Shown in pieces: positions 52,383 through 62,078 of a stretch of DNA of 64,000 bases. Below the pieces are notes generated by a model. It had not been told where the DNA came from and did not search any database. It was given only the letters and a program-made list of their open reading frames with translations. This DNA comes from Sediminihaliea albiluteola. GTDB lineage: Bacteria; Pseudomonadota; Gammaproteobacteria; Pseudomonadales; Halieaceae. The DNA lies in contig NZ_JACFXU010000014.1 of assembly GCF_014077625.1 (NCBI RefSeq), positions 558,001 through 622,000 of the forward strand, written 5' to 3'. The position numbers and the translations under genes were made by a program. Position 1 is the first letter of the stretch; the number at the start of each line of letters is the position of its first letter.

Positions 52383-52419
52383 GCGGCAATTAGCTTACAA
52401 TAGCTGCCGCTCTATTTTT
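52383..52419 (+). terminator. Intrinsic terminator of the transglycosylase gene
   Basis: GCGGCA (52383-52388) and TGCCGC (52405-52410) pair; inside them AGCT repeats extend the fold. A T5 run follows at 52415-52419. The stem ends 57 bases past the stop. It is a good intrinsic terminator. Confidence 0.75.
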
Positions 52420-52433
52420 CCGGTACTTCTTGC

Positions 52434-53270
52434 ATGCTCAAAATTGGCCAATACAACACCCTCTCCGTACTTGAAACCGGCAGCCACGGCGCCATCCTCG
52501 ATGGCGGCGAGCATGGCAGACTATTGCTCTCTCTACTGCAATGCCCCCAAGACCTTGCCCCCGGCGACGAGCTAGAAGTTTTCATTTATCTCGATAGTGA
52601 AGGTGACCCGGTACCGACGACTCGCCGGGCTGCGGCCCAACTCGGTCAGGTGGCATGGCTAGAAATTGTTGAGGTCAATCATTTAGGGGCCTTCGCTGAC
52701 TGGGGTCTAGCTAAAGATTTATTTATTCCCTTTGCCGAGCAGCAACACCCGCTAAGCAAAGGGCGTCACAGCTTGGTTAAGATTTATCTGGACAAACAAG
52801 GCCGCATTACTGGTTCAACACGCATTGACCACTGGATTAAAGATGAGCCGAGTGGTCTAAAACCACGAGAAAAAGTCAGCTTAATCATCGCCGACAAAAC
52901 GGAACTGGGTTTTAAAGCGGTGATTAATCATCAGAGCTGGGGCCTGCTCTACGGCAATGAGCTATACCGCCGAATCAAGAAGGGACAAGTGATCGATGGC
53001 TACGTCAAACGCATCCGCGAAGACGGCAAGGTTGATCTCAGCCTAGATCAACCTGGCTTTAGCCAAGAGAAGATGGACGGAGTGGCCGGTGCTATCCTCG
53101 CAGCGCTAGAACAAAACCAAGGCTTTCTAGCACTCAACGACAAAAGCCCGCCGCCAGAAATTTATGCCGCTTTCGGGGTCAGCAAAAAAGTCTTTAAACA
53201 GGCCGTCGGTACCCTCTACAAGCAGCGCAGGATCAGCTTGGAAAGTAACGGTATTCGGCTGAACAGCTAA
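52434..53270 (+). CDS. CvfB-like S1 RNA-binding protein
   Basis: A 278-residue protein with several S1-type OB domains: one at about 2-63, a second from ILDGG to AFADWGLAKDLFIP (about 68-135), a third within about 145-215 and a winged-helix C-terminus (about 215-278, SPPPEIYAAFGVSKKVFKQAVGTLYK). This is the layout of CvfB/YitL proteins, which bind RNA and affect virulence factor or envelope gene expression in Gram-positive bacteria; in proteobacteria the role is not clear. It follows the terminator and stands alone. Confidence 0.87.
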   Translation: MLKIGQYNTLSVLETGSHGAILDGGEHGRLLLSLLQCPQDLAPGDELEVFIYLDSEGDPVPTTRRAAAQLGQVAWLEIVEVNHLGAFADWGLAKDLFIPFAEQQHPLSKGRHSLVKIYLDKQGRITGSTRIDHWIKDEPSGLKPREKVSLIIADKTELGFKAVINHQSWGLLYGNELYRRIKKGQVIDGYVKRIREDGKVDLSLDQPGFSQEKMDGVAGAILAALEQNQGFLALNDKSPPPEIYAAFGVSKKVFKQAVGTLYKQRRISLESNGIRLNS

Positions 53271-53394
53271 ATATATCGGCCGCAGCGATGGCTCGACTAT
53301 AAGCAGCCTACTATTTAGATGAGGCGCCGCGCCGCTTGAGCTAGGCCACGGGGCAAGGCTTGTCGCCCTAGAGCGCGCTGACTACTATTGACCT

Positions 53395-54531
53395 ATGAGC
53401 GATATCCGCCAGCCCGACAACCCACAGCAGCTCCGAAAGATCCTCCATATCGATATGGATGCTTTTTTTGCCAGCGTTGAGCAGCGTGACCACCCCGAGC
53501 TTCGAGGCAAGCCTATCGCCGTGGGCGGCAGTGCCCTGCGCGGTGTGGTAGCAGCGGCCAGCTATGAGGCCCGCGTCTTTGGTGTGCGCTCGGCAATGCC
53601 CTCAGTGACCGCTAAGCGACACTGCCCTGAGCTGATTTTTGTGCCGCACCGCTTTGAAGTCTACCGCGAAGTCTCGTCCCAAATACGCGAAATTTTCCGG
53701 CGCTATACCGACTTGATCGAGCCCTTATCACTAGACGAAGCCTATCTAGACGTCACCAAAGACAAGCAGGGTATTGGCAGCGCAATACGCATCGCCGAAT
53801 TGATTCGGCAAGCGATCCGCCATGAAACTGGACTGACGGCAAGTGCTGGTGTTAGCTACAACAAGTTCTTAGCCAAAATCGCTTCGGACCAGAACAAACC
53901 CGATGGTATCTGCGTGGTATTACCCCAGCAAGGCGCAGAATTTGTTGCGACACTGCCGGCGCGTCGTTTCTACGGGGTCGGCCCTAAAACCGCCGAAAAG
54001 ATGGCCCACCTAGGAATTCATACGGGGGCAGATCTGCGCCAACAGGATCTCGTTTTCCTGCGCCAGCACTTTGGCAAGTCAGCGGAATACCTGTATCACG
54101 CCAGCCGAGGTGTCGACCACCGTCCGGTCAAAGCCAACCGGATTCGCAAGTCGGTCGGTGCTGAGCGCACCTATAGCCAAGACCTGAGCAGCGAAGCAGA
54201 GTTGTGCCAAGCACTTGATCAAATTGTTGACATTGTCTGGCAACGTATCGAAAAAAACCGCGCTCGGGGCCGAACCATTACGCTCAAAGTGAAATACAGC
54301 AACTTTCAGCAAATCACTCGCGCAAGATCGCTCGACAGCTACATTCCCAACCGGCAGTGCTTTGCTGAGCTTGGTAGACAGCTCTTAAGCGAATTACTGC
54401 CTGTGCCGCTAAGCGTTCGTTTGTTGGGCCTGACCTTGTCCTCCTTAGAGCATGAGCTCAGCAACTCAGGTCAGGCTGCATCTCAGGCGGTCAGCGCGCC
54501 GCAAGCCAAACAATACAGCTTTGATTTCTAA
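53395..54531 (+). CDS. dinB: DNA polymerase IV (translesion Y-family polymerase)
   Basis: A 378-residue Y-family polymerase. The metal aspartate D20 and D22 are in HIDMDAFF, and D114-E115 in SLDEAYLDV. The steric-gate phenylalanine is F25. Palm, fingers and thumb regions, then the little finger (RIRKSVGAERTYS...) are complete; the C-terminus ends KQYSFDF, a likely beta-clamp box. It replicates past bulky or alkylated lesions with low fidelity and is usually SOS-controlled; I did not see a canonical LexA box within the 124 bases upstream. Confidence 0.94.
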   Translation: MSDIRQPDNPQQLRKILHIDMDAFFASVEQRDHPELRGKPIAVGGSALRGVVAAASYEARVFGVRSAMPSVTAKRHCPELIFVPHRFEVYREVSSQIREIFRRYTDLIEPLSLDEAYLDVTKDKQGIGSAIRIAELIRQAIRHETGLTASAGVSYNKFLAKIASDQNKPDGICVVLPQQGAEFVATLPARRFYGVGPKTAEKMAHLGIHTGADLRQQDLVFLRQHFGKSAEYLYHASRGVDHRPVKANRIRKSVGAERTYSQDLSSEAELCQALDQIVDIVWQRIEKNRARGRTITLKVKYSNFQQITRARSLDSYIPNRQCFAELGRQLLSELLPVPLSVRLLGLTLSSLEHELSNSGQAASQAVSAPQAKQYSFDF

Positions 54532-54550
54532 TGACAGCAGTAGCAGAACA

Positions 54551-54579
54551 CTGCACATTTCATCTGAGTGCAGGTTTTT
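54551..54579 (+). terminator. Intrinsic terminator of dinB
   Basis: CTGCAC (54551-54556) and GTGCAG (54568-54573) pair around an 11-base loop, with TTTTT at 54575-54579. It starts 20 bases after the dinB stop codon. Confidence 0.7.
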
Positions 54580-54684
54580 CTCAAACCAAAAGTTAATAAG
54601 CTGTACACTATGCCATTGACCAAAATACTGACTAGTGCGACGACAGCTATGGGCCTGTCGGGCAAGGAGTAACCCGTACTCACC

Positions 54685-56226
54685 ATGACTTCATATCGCC
54701 TAAAGGCGCTGGCTCTAGGCCTTAGCATGACAGCCTACCTTGGCCATTACTCTGGCCTCAGCCATGCCGCCGACCCGAGCCCTCTGGACGGGCCTGCAAG
54801 CGCCAGCATAAGCCCAGATACCGCAGTCGCTAGCGACTCATCCACTAAGATCAGCGAGGGCAGTGCAGAGAAGCACTTGCCCAAGGCGCAAAACGTAGCG
54901 CTCGATCAGCCTATCGATGAGCCTCCTGCAGAGCCAGCAACAACTGAAGCTGATACACCTGATGCAAAAACAGCAGCAGCGGCCACAACTCAGGCCAAGT
55001 CGAAAGCTGCAAACCAGGCAAGTGAAGCAGCTCAGACTGACGGCCCCCTCGCTGACAGCGTGCAGGAAGCAAAGCCCGAGGAGCCGCATCTAGTACTACT
55101 TGGTACCGAGGTTCCACCCGCCACCTCAACCCGCTTATCTTGGGCTCCCAGTCAGTCTTTCGAAGGCATCTACAGCGCCACCCCGGTGCTAGTAGTCAAT
55201 GGCGCCAAGCCCGGCCCTACACTCTGCTTAACCGCAGCAGTCCACGGTGATGAGCTCAATGGCGTGGAAACCGTCCGCCGCGTGCTTTACAACCTCGACG
55301 CCAACACCCTAAAAGGCACTGTGATTGGCGTCCCTATTGTCAACTTACAGGGTTTTCATCGCAGCTCTCGCTACCTCAGTGACCGGCGTGACCTCAACCG
55401 CTACTTCCCCGGTGACCCCCAGGGTAGCTCTGCTTCGCGCATTGCATATTCGTTTTTTCACGAGCTCATAAAGCACTGCAGCGCCGTGGTTGATCTACAC
55501 ACCGGTTCGTTCTACCGCACCAACCTGCCCCAACTGCGTGGCGACTTACTCAATCCGCAGGTGCTCAAGCTAACCCAGAGCTTTGGCTCAACGGTTGTCC
55601 TCCATAGCGAAGGCACTTCGGGAACCTTGCGCCGCGCCGCCGTCGACGCGGGCATTCCGGCCGTTACCCTAGAAGCGGGGGCACCAATGGTGCTCGATGA
55701 AGAGAGCGTAAGCCACAGCGTTAAAGGCATTCGAACCCTGCTCAACCACCTGGGCATGGTGAGTAAATTTCGACTCTGGGGCGACCCAGAACCGGTTTAC
55801 TACAACTCGACATGGCAGCGTGCGCCACAGGGCGGCATCGTATTTAGCAAAGTCAGCCTGGGCCAAGTTGTTCGCAAAGGCGACACCTTAGCCACGGTAA
55901 CCAACCCCATTACCAACGTGCGAACCAAGATTCGCTCAAGCTACAACGGCCGGGTGCTCGGCATGGCCTTAAACCAAGTGGTGCAGCCAGGCTTCGCTAC
56001 CCACCATATCGGCATTGAAGCCTCGGGGGATCAGTTCAGCAAACCGCAGGATGTCGACATAGCGCCGGCCAACTCTGCTCAAGAAAAGCCCCAGCATAAT
56101 GCCGCAACAAAAACAGCAGAGGACGCAGCGCTGCTAGCAACACAAAAGCACAGCGACAGCCCAGAGTCCGAAGACAGCCAAGGGGGTGACCCTAGAGAGG
56201 AAAGCTTAGAGGCTGACGAAGAATAA
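54685..56226 (+). CDS. Succinylglutamate desuccinylase/aspartoacylase-type M14 protein, exported
   Basis: A 513-residue protein. A signal-like segment (about 1-28, ending SHAA) precedes a low-complexity Ala, Thr, Glu and Asp-rich linker (about 30-130). The catalytic core (about 150-460) has the zinc site HGDELN (H and E in H-x-x-E), the arginine-rich substrate loop RRDLNRYFPGD, the third histidine in VVDLHTG and the catalytic glutamate in VTLEAGAP. The last 55 residues are again acidic and repetitive. This resembles AstE/AspA-like deacylases, but the export signal suggests an envelope substrate. The AAGGAG motif is 14 bases from the ATG, unusually far. It is just upstream of the iscR promoter. 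Confidence 0.78.
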   Translation: MTSYRLKALALGLSMTAYLGHYSGLSHAADPSPLDGPASASISPDTAVASDSSTKISEGSAEKHLPKAQNVALDQPIDEPPAEPATTEADTPDAKTAAAATTQAKSKAANQASEAAQTDGPLADSVQEAKPEEPHLVLLGTEVPPATSTRLSWAPSQSFEGIYSATPVLVVNGAKPGPTLCLTAAVHGDELNGVETVRRVLYNLDANTLKGTVIGVPIVNLQGFHRSSRYLSDRRDLNRYFPGDPQGSSASRIAYSFFHELIKHCSAVVDLHTGSFYRTNLPQLRGDLLNPQVLKLTQSFGSTVVLHSEGTSGTLRRAAVDAGIPAVTLEAGAPMVLDEESVSHSVKGIRTLLNHLGMVSKFRLWGDPEPVYYNSTWQRAPQGGIVFSKVSLGQVVRKGDTLATVTNPITNVRTKIRSSYNGRVLGMALNQVVQPGFATHHIGIEASGDQFSKPQDVDIAPANSAQEKPQHNAATKTAEDAALLATQKHSDSPESEDSQGGDPREESLEADEE

Positions 56227-56261
56227 TTGGCGCCAAAGCCTCGGCTTGGAATACCCGAGTG

Positions 56262-56300
56262 TTGCAAGGGGTTATATACTCGACTAAAATACTCAGGTAT
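56262..56300 (+). promoter_or_regulatory. iscR promoter with type 1 IscR binding site
   Basis: A -35 hexamer TTGCAA (56262-56267) and a -10 hexamer TAAAAT (56285-56290) are 17 bases apart. A 25-base partial palindrome at 56276-56300, with half-sites ATACTCGACT and ACTCAGGTAT around a 5-base centre, agrees with the type 1 IscR motif and covers the -10 element. Transcription should begin near 56297, some 49 bases before the iscR start. Cluster-bound IscR binding here would block polymerase and repress the whole suf operon when iron-sulfur clusters are plentiful. A further half-site-like ATACCCGAGT is at 56251-56260. Confidence 0.8.
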
Positions 56301-56345
56301 GACAAACGACAGCCTTCATTCAGCGCAAATTAATGCGCCCTCATC

Positions 56346-56837
56346 ATGCGCCTGACAACTCGCGGACGCTATGCCGTCACGTCTATGCTCGACCTAGCCC
56401 TGCACCAAGGGCAAGGGCCCATTCCGCTGGCTGGAATCTCTGCCCGACAGGATATTTCCCTGTCCTACTTAGAGCAGTTGTTTTCCCAGCTGCGTCGCGG
56501 TGGACTAGTTCGCAGCGTGCGCGGCCCAGGGGGTGGTTACCACCTAGCCAAGGAAGTGCAGCAGATCAGCGTGGCCGAGGTCATTGAAGCCGTCAACGAA
56601 AGCACCGATGCCACGCGCTGTAAGGGTAAGGGAGACTGTCAAAAGGGCAGCACCTGCCTCACTCATCACTTATGGATGAGTCTCAGCGAGCAAATTCATG
56701 AGTTTCTTGAAGGAATCTCCCTGTCTGACCTAGTGCAAAGTCAGGATATCAGGGAGATCGCGCTACAACAGCAAGGGCGCGAATCAGCATCAGATTCAAA
56801 TCACCTGAACCTTATCGACGATTTGGAACAGGCCTAG
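56346..56837 (+). CDS. iscR: Iron-sulfur cluster regulator IscR (Rrf2 family)
   Basis: A 163-residue Rrf2 regulator. The winged helix-turn-helix is at about 1-80. The cluster ligands C92, C98, C104 and H107 have exactly the numbering of E. coli IscR, so this protein should bind a 2Fe-2S cluster. It leads a suf (not isc) operon, 40 bases before sufB. With the cluster it represses type 1 sites such as the one at 56276-56300; without it, it can still act at type 2 sites. Confidence 0.94.
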   Translation: MRLTTRGRYAVTSMLDLALHQGQGPIPLAGISARQDISLSYLEQLFSQLRRGGLVRSVRGPGGGYHLAKEVQQISVAEVIEAVNESTDATRCKGKGDCQKGSTCLTHHLWMSLSEQIHEFLEGISLSDLVQSQDIREIALQQQGRESASDSNHLNLIDDLEQA

Positions 56838-56877
56838 CCCCATCACGAGGGCTATCCGAACTACAGGGCCACATATT

Positions 56878-58317
56878 ATGTCGCAGCAACAGATAGACCG
56901 TGCTATCAACAGAGAGTATTCAGCGGGTTTTGTTACCGATATCGAATCGGACACACTCCCACCTGGACTTGACGAGGATGTCATCCGCTTCATTTCCAAA
57001 CGCAAAAATGAGCCCGAGTGGCTACTGGAATGGCGTTTAGAGGCCTATCGTGGCTGGTTGGAAATGACCGAGCCGACTTGGGCCCATGTCAACTACCCTC
57101 CGGTCAAGTTCGATGAAATTTCCTACTACTCATCACCTAAGGACCATAAAGACGGTCCCCAGAGCTTGGACGAAGTCGATCCAAAACTGATCGAAACCTA
57201 CAACAAGCTCGGCATCCCGCTTCATGAGCAGGCGATCCTGGCCGGCGTGGCAATGGACGTCGTATTTGACTCGGTGTCGGTAGCTACCACCTTCCGCGAG
57301 AAGCTCGCTGAAGCTGGGGTTATCTTCTGCCCTATCTCAGAAGCCGTGCAAGAGTACCCAGAGCTGGTGCGCAAGTATTTAGGCACTGTGGTACCTCGCA
57401 AAGACAACTACTACGCGGCTCTCAATAGTGCCGTATTCAGTGACGGCTCCTTTGTTTATATTCCCAAGGGCGTGCGCTGCCCGATGGAACTGTCCACCTA
57501 CTTCCGCATTAACGAGCAAAATACCGGCCAGTTCGAGCGCACCCTGATTATCGCCGAGGAAGGCAGCCACGTGAGCTACCTAGAAGGCTGTACCGCACCC
57601 ATGCGCGACGAAAACCAGCTCCACGCAGCTGTGGTAGAGCTGGTCGCTCTCGATGACTCGGAGATCAAGTACTCCACGGTTCAAAACTGGTACCCCGGCG
57701 ATGCCGATGGCGTAGGCGGTATCTACAACTTTGTCACCAAGCGCGGTGTCGCCCATCGCAACGCCAAAATCTCTTGGACCCAAGTAGAAACCGGCTCGGC
57801 CATCACATGGAAATACCCTAGCTGTATTTTGCGCGGCGATAACTCCGTGGGCGAGTTCTACTCTGTGGCGCTGACCCACCACGCGCAGCAGGCAGACACC
57901 GGCACCAAGATGATTCACTTGGGCAAAAACACCCGCTCGACCATTATCTCCAAGGGGATTTCTGCCGGGAAAAGCTCCAACAGCTACCGCGGCTTGGTGC
58001 GCATGAGCCCCCGTGCCGAGGGCGCCCGCAACTACACTCAGTGCGACTCGCTACTTATTGGCGACAAGTGTGCCGCGCATACTTTCCCCTATATCGAAAG
58101 CCGCAACGCCAGCGCCGTAGTGGAACACGAAGCCACCACATCCAAGGTCAGCGAAGATCAGCTCTACCTCTGTCAGCAACGCGGTTTAGATGCCGAAAAA
58201 GCCGTCTCTATGATTGTTAACGGCTTCTGTAAGGAAGTGTTCAAAGAGCTGCCGATGGAGTTCGCCATGGAAGCTGGCAAGTTGCTGGAAGTCAGCCTTG
58301 AAGGCTCAGTGGGTTAA
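56878..58317 (+). CDS. sufB: Fe-S cluster scaffold protein SufB
   Basis: A 479-residue scaffold subunit, the standard length. Typical SufB blocks are present: YVPKGVRCP-like [19 protein letters not shown], the beta-helix core with EGCTAP, and the C-terminal region with [11 protein letters not shown] and cysteine C405 class residues. SufB pairs with SufD and SufC to build and hand over clusters, receiving sulfur from SufS via SufE. It is the second gene of the operon and 57 bases before sufC. Confidence 0.96.
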   Translation: MSQQQIDRAINREYSAGFVTDIESDTLPPGLDEDVIRFISKRKNEPEWLLEWRLEAYRGWLEMTEPTWAHVNYPPVKFDEISYYSSPKDHKDGPQSLDEVDPKLIETYNKLGIPLHEQAILAGVAMDVVFDSVSVATTFREKLAEAGVIFCPISEAVQEYPELVRKYLGTVVPRKDNYYAALNSAVFSDGSFVYIPKGVRCPMELSTYFRINEQNTGQFERTLIIAEEGSHVSYLEGCTAPMRDENQLHAAVVELVALDDSEIKYSTVQNWYPGDADGVGGIYNFVTKRGVAHRNAKISWTQVETGSAITWKYPSCILRGDNSVGEFYSVALTHHAQQADTGTKMIHLGKNTRSTIISKGISAGKSSNSYRGLVRMSPRAEGARNYTQCDSLLIGDKCAAHTFPYIESRNASAVVEHEATTSKVSEDQLYLCQQRGLDAEKAVSMIVNGFCKEVFKELPMEFAMEAGKLLEVSLEGSVG

Positions 58318-58374
58318 CCAACAAAGATTGATAGCCCAGGCCAAGATGCCGGGGCAGCGGAGAGAGAATTACAC

Positions 58375-59121
58375 ATGCTAAAGATCGACAACCTCCACGC
58401 CAAAGTGGAAGACAAAGACATTCTTAAGGGCCTAAACCTGAGCGTAAAGCCCGGTGAAGTCCATGCCATTATGGGCCCCAACGGTTCCGGTAAGAGCACC
58501 CTCGGCCACGTACTGGCAGGTCGTCCCGGCTACCATGTGACTGCTGGTACCGCCACACTGCTGGGCCAGAACCTGCTCGACATGGAAACCGAAGAGCGCG
58601 CCCACCTCGGCTTGTTTTTAGCCTTCCAGTATCCGGTAGAAATCCCCGGCGTAAGCAACATGGAGTTCCTCAAAGCGGCGGTAGATACAGTACGCGAATC
58701 ACGCGGGCAAGAAAGCATTAGCAGCGTGGACTTCATGAAGAAAGCGCGCGCCATTTGTAAGGAAGTCGACCTCGATCTGAGCTTCCTCAAGCGCGGCGTG
58801 AACGAAGGCTTCTCCGGCGGTGAGAAAAAGCGCAACGAATTAATGCAAATGATGATGCTTGAGCCCAAGCTCTGCGTGATGGATGAGACCGATAGCGGCC
58901 TCGACATCGACGCCCTGCAAGTGGTTGCCAATGGTGTCAACGCCATGCGCAATAGCGAGCGTTCATTTGTACTAGTCACTCACTACCAGCGCCTGCTGGA
59001 CTATATCGAGCCAGATTTTGTCCACGTGCTGTCCGAGGGACGCATTATCAAGACCGGTGACAAGTCACTGGCCCTAGAGTTAGAAGAGAAGGGCTACGCT
59101 TGGCTGGAGGGCGCAGCTTAA
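58375..59121 (+). CDS. sufC: Fe-S assembly ATPase SufC
   Basis: A 248-residue ABC-type ATPase with Walker A GPNGSGKST, an ABC signature FSGGEKKRNE and Walker B CVMDETDSGLD. It drives conformational change in the SufBCD complex. The TAA stop overlaps the sufD start as TAATG. Confidence 0.96.
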   Translation: MLKIDNLHAKVEDKDILKGLNLSVKPGEVHAIMGPNGSGKSTLGHVLAGRPGYHVTAGTATLLGQNLLDMETEERAHLGLFLAFQYPVEIPGVSNMEFLKAAVDTVRESRGQESISSVDFMKKARAICKEVDLDLSFLKRGVNEGFSGGEKKRNELMQMMMLEPKLCVMDETDSGLDIDALQVVANGVNAMRNSERSFVLVTHYQRLLDYIEPDFVHVLSEGRIIKTGDKSLALELEEKGYAWLEGAA

Positions 59122-60422
59122 TGAGCGACTTTATGCAACAGCCTCTGGATGCTGCTGCCAGCCTCGCACCGACCTGGCTGGCGGATATTCATGCCCGCGG
59201 TAAAGCCGTATGGCAAAATACCCCAATGCCAACGCGCAAAACGGAAGCCTGGAAATACACTAACTTGCTTCCTTTGCAGCAGCGCTTTCAAGCACCAGAC
59301 AAAAGTAACACGCCTGAAGTCTCAGGTATTAACTACCCGCAGCTCGGCGGCAGCACGCTGGTGTTTGTCGATGGCTTCTATCGCGAAGAGCTGTCTAAAA
59401 TCGACTTACCTGAGGGCGCACGACTGCTGCGCTTCGCTGAGGCTGACAGCAAGCAGGCCGAAGCTATTCGGGCACGCTTAGGCCAAGCTATTGTTTCCAA
59501 ACAGCATCTGTTTGCCGCACTCAACGACGCCACTTTAGCTGATGGCGTATTTTTAGAGGTCGATGCCAACACCGTTGTTGACCAGAGCATACACTTGGTC
59601 TGGCTAAGCAGTGGTCAAGTCGACGCCCTGAGCGTCAACCAACGCCTGCTGGTAGAGCTCGGCGCCAATAGTAAGGCCACCGTAGTCGAAAGCTTCGCCA
59701 ACACGGCTACTGGTGGCACCGCCTTTACCAATGGCATTAGCGAGCTACAGCTCGGTGACGGAGCGATCTTGGATCACTATCGCTTGCACCTCGAGCAAGC
59801 AGAAGCTGTGCATATCGGCGGCGTACACGCCACGCTCAATGCCAGCTCCACTTTAAACAGCTTTCACTTAGCTCTGGGCAGCACTCTCAAGCGTATCGAC
59901 ATCGTAGTAGAGCATCGCGGCCAGGGTGCCCACTGCGAGGTCAATGGCATTTACCTACCTCGGGGTGAAGAGCAGGTTGATTATCACACCTGCATGGAGC
60001 ACGCGGTACCTAACTGCACCAGCAGCGAGACCTTCCGCGGCATTATCGCTGATCAAGCCAGCGCTGTGTTTAATGGCCGTATCCATATTCATCCGGACGC
60101 CCAGAAAACCCGTGCCGAGCTGAGCAATAAAAACTTGCTGACCAGCAACCAAGCTGAGGTCAACACTAAGCCTGAGCTAGAGATCTACGCCGATGATGTA
60201 CAGTGCGCCCACGGTGCTACGGTGGCGCAAATGGACCCTGCCACGCTGCACTATCTGCGCGCCCGCGGGATTTCCAAAGCTGAGGCAGAGGTGATGTTGA
60301 GCTTCGGTTTTATTAACGAGCTGGTCGAGGCGATTCGCTGCGAAGCCATACGCGATTATCTTAAGCCCTTGCTGGCACGGCGTTTTTCACACAACCCGAA
60401 GCTAACTCGACATATCCTGTGA
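59121..60422 (+). CDS. sufD: Fe-S cluster assembly protein SufD
   Basis: A 433-residue SufD started at ATG 59121, overlapping the sufC stop; a frame upstream into sufC is not used. It has the N-terminal segment with PTRKTEAWKYTNL, a right-handed beta-helix core and the conserved C-terminal CAHGATVAQMDPATLHYLRARGIS block. SufD is paralogous to SufB and forms the heterodimer that carries the cluster site. Followed by sufS after 22 bases. Confidence 0.95.
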   Translation: MSDFMQQPLDAAASLAPTWLADIHARGKAVWQNTPMPTRKTEAWKYTNLLPLQQRFQAPDKSNTPEVSGINYPQLGGSTLVFVDGFYREELSKIDLPEGARLLRFAEADSKQAEAIRARLGQAIVSKQHLFAALNDATLADGVFLEVDANTVVDQSIHLVWLSSGQVDALSVNQRLLVELGANSKATVVESFANTATGGTAFTNGISELQLGDGAILDHYRLHLEQAEAVHIGGVHATLNASSTLNSFHLALGSTLKRIDIVVEHRGQGAHCEVNGIYLPRGEEQVDYHTCMEHAVPNCTSSETFRGIIADQASAVFNGRIHIHPDAQKTRAELSNKNLLTSNQAEVNTKPELEIYADDVQCAHGATVAQMDPATLHYLRARGISKAEAEVMLSFGFINELVEAIRCEAIRDYLKPLLARRFSHNPKLTRHIL

Positions 60423-60444
60423 TACCGCAATTTGTGAAAACACT

Positions 60445-61692
60445 ATGAGCAGCACCGCAAGCATGACTCGAAGCCACTTTGACGCAGAAGCTATACGCGC
60501 CGACTTTCCTATCCTCCAGCAGGAGGTGAACGGCCACCCGCTGGTATATCTGGATAATGCAGCCACGACCCAGAAGCCAGAGGCAGTCATCGAGGCGATC
60601 AGCCACTACTACCGTTGTGACAATGCCAACGTGCACCGCGGTGCCCATGCACTATCGGATCGCGCCACCGTAGCTTTTGAGCAGGCCCGGGAGCGGGTCG
60701 CCCAGTTCATTGGCAGCCCCAAAGCCAGTCAATTGATCTGGGTGCGCGGCACGACCGAAGCGATCAATCTCGTGGCCCAAAGCTGGGGCCGGCAGCAACT
60801 GAAGGCCGGCGACCGCGTCTTGGTATCCTACCTTGAGCATCACTCCAACATCGTGCCTTGGCAATTGGTTGCTGCTGCCACTGGCGCCACAGTAGAGCCC
60901 ATCCCTATTACCGTGGATGGTGATATCGACCTGGCTGCATTTGATGCACTGCTTGATGAGCGGGTCAAAATGGTCTCGGTTAACCATGTGTCTAACGCTT
61001 TGGGCACGGTTAATCCGGTTGCAGAAATCACCCGCAAAGCCCACGCGGTGGGTGCGAAAGTCATGCTGGACGGCGCCCAGGCCACTGCCCACTTCCCTGT
61101 GGATGTAGTAGCTCTGGACTGCGATTTCTACGCTTTTTCTGGTCACAAGCTGTTTGGTCCTACTGGTATTGGTGCCCTGTGGGGCCGCGAAAGCCTGCTC
61201 GAGGCGATGCCGCCCTTCCTCGGCGGCGGCGAAATGATTGAGACCGTCAGTTTTGCTGGCACCACATTCAATAGCCTGCCCTTTAAATTTGAAGCGGGCA
61301 CCCCCAATATTGCTGGAGCTATCGGCTTAGCCGCGGCTATCGACTATTTAGCCGGCATCGACATGAACGCTGCCGCAGAGCACGAACTCAGCTTATTGGA
61401 GCAGTCACTGGAGCTCGCAAAGGATGTTAGTGGACTGCGCCGTATCGGCAATCCGGCCCAATCAGTAGGTATCTTTAGTTTTGTCTTAGAGGGCGTACAT
61501 CCTTCAGACTTAGGTATGCTACTGGATCAGCAAGGTATTGCTGTTCGCACCGGTCACCACTGCACTCAACCACTGATGGATTACTATCAGGTACCCGGCA
61601 CCGTGCGAGCCTCCTACGCCATGTACAATACGGCGCAGGATGTAGAACGCTTGTTCCAAGGTATTCATAAAGCCAAACGATTATTTGGCTAA
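60445..61692 (+). CDS. sufS: Cysteine desulfurase SufS (type II)
   Basis: A 415-residue class V PLP enzyme. The PLP lysine is K235 in FSGHKLFGPT, the stacking histidine H132 in LEHHSN and the persulfide cysteine C373 in RTGHHCTQPLM, followed closely by the group II type loop. It takes sulfur from cysteine to alanine, and SufE (62632-63075) accepts it. The start has a weak ribosome binding site, but the N-terminus aligns with standard SufS. Confidence 0.95.
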   Translation: MSSTASMTRSHFDAEAIRADFPILQQEVNGHPLVYLDNAATTQKPEAVIEAISHYYRCDNANVHRGAHALSDRATVAFEQARERVAQFIGSPKASQLIWVRGTTEAINLVAQSWGRQQLKAGDRVLVSYLEHHSNIVPWQLVAAATGATVEPIPITVDGDIDLAAFDALLDERVKMVSVNHVSNALGTVNPVAEITRKAHAVGAKVMLDGAQATAHFPVDVVALDCDFYAFSGHKLFGPTGIGALWGRESLLEAMPPFLGGGEMIETVSFAGTTFNSLPFKFEAGTPNIAGAIGLAAAIDYLAGIDMNAAAEHELSLLEQSLELAKDVSGLRRIGNPAQSVGIFSFVLEGVHPSDLGMLLDQQGIAVRTGHHCTQPLMDYYQVPGTVRASYAMYNTAQDVERLFQGIHKAKRLFG

Positions 61693-61712
61693 TATTTTCA
61701 GAGGATAGCTGT

Positions 61713-62069
61713 ATGTCTGTAGAAACCTTTGATGTGAACCGTGACGCAGTGGTCGTTTCGGACGCTGCTGCCACTTACTTAAAGAAACAACTTGAGCTTC
61801 GCGGCCGCAAGGCTGTGCGCCTGAGCGTCAAGGAAAACGGCTGCACTGGCTTTAGCTACGTGATGGATGAAGTCGAGCACAGCGAAGAGAACGACTTGAC
61901 GGTGACTCTAGCCAATGGTCTGGAGCTATACATCGATAAAGCTTCCCTACCAGTCCTGCAAGGCACCGAAATCGCCTACGAAAAAGAAGGCATTAATCGA
62001 ACTATCAAGTTCCATAACCCTAATGTCACAGACGCTTGCGGCTGCGGCGAAAGCTTCAGCATCAATTAA
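61713..62069 (+). CDS. sufA: A-type Fe-S carrier SufA
   Basis: A 118-residue HesB/IscA-type carrier with the three conserved cysteines C44, C109 and C111 (NGCTGFSY and CGCGES). It carries clusters from SufBCD to target apoproteins. AGGA sits upstream of the ATG. In E. coli sufA is the first suf gene; here it lies after sufS. Confidence 0.9.
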   Translation: MSVETFDVNRDAVVVSDAAATYLKKQLELRGRKAVRLSVKENGCTGFSYVMDEVEHSEENDLTVTLANGLELYIDKASLPVLQGTEIAYEKEGINRTIKFHNPNVTDACGCGESFSIN

Positions 62070-62078
62070 GGCCCTGCA

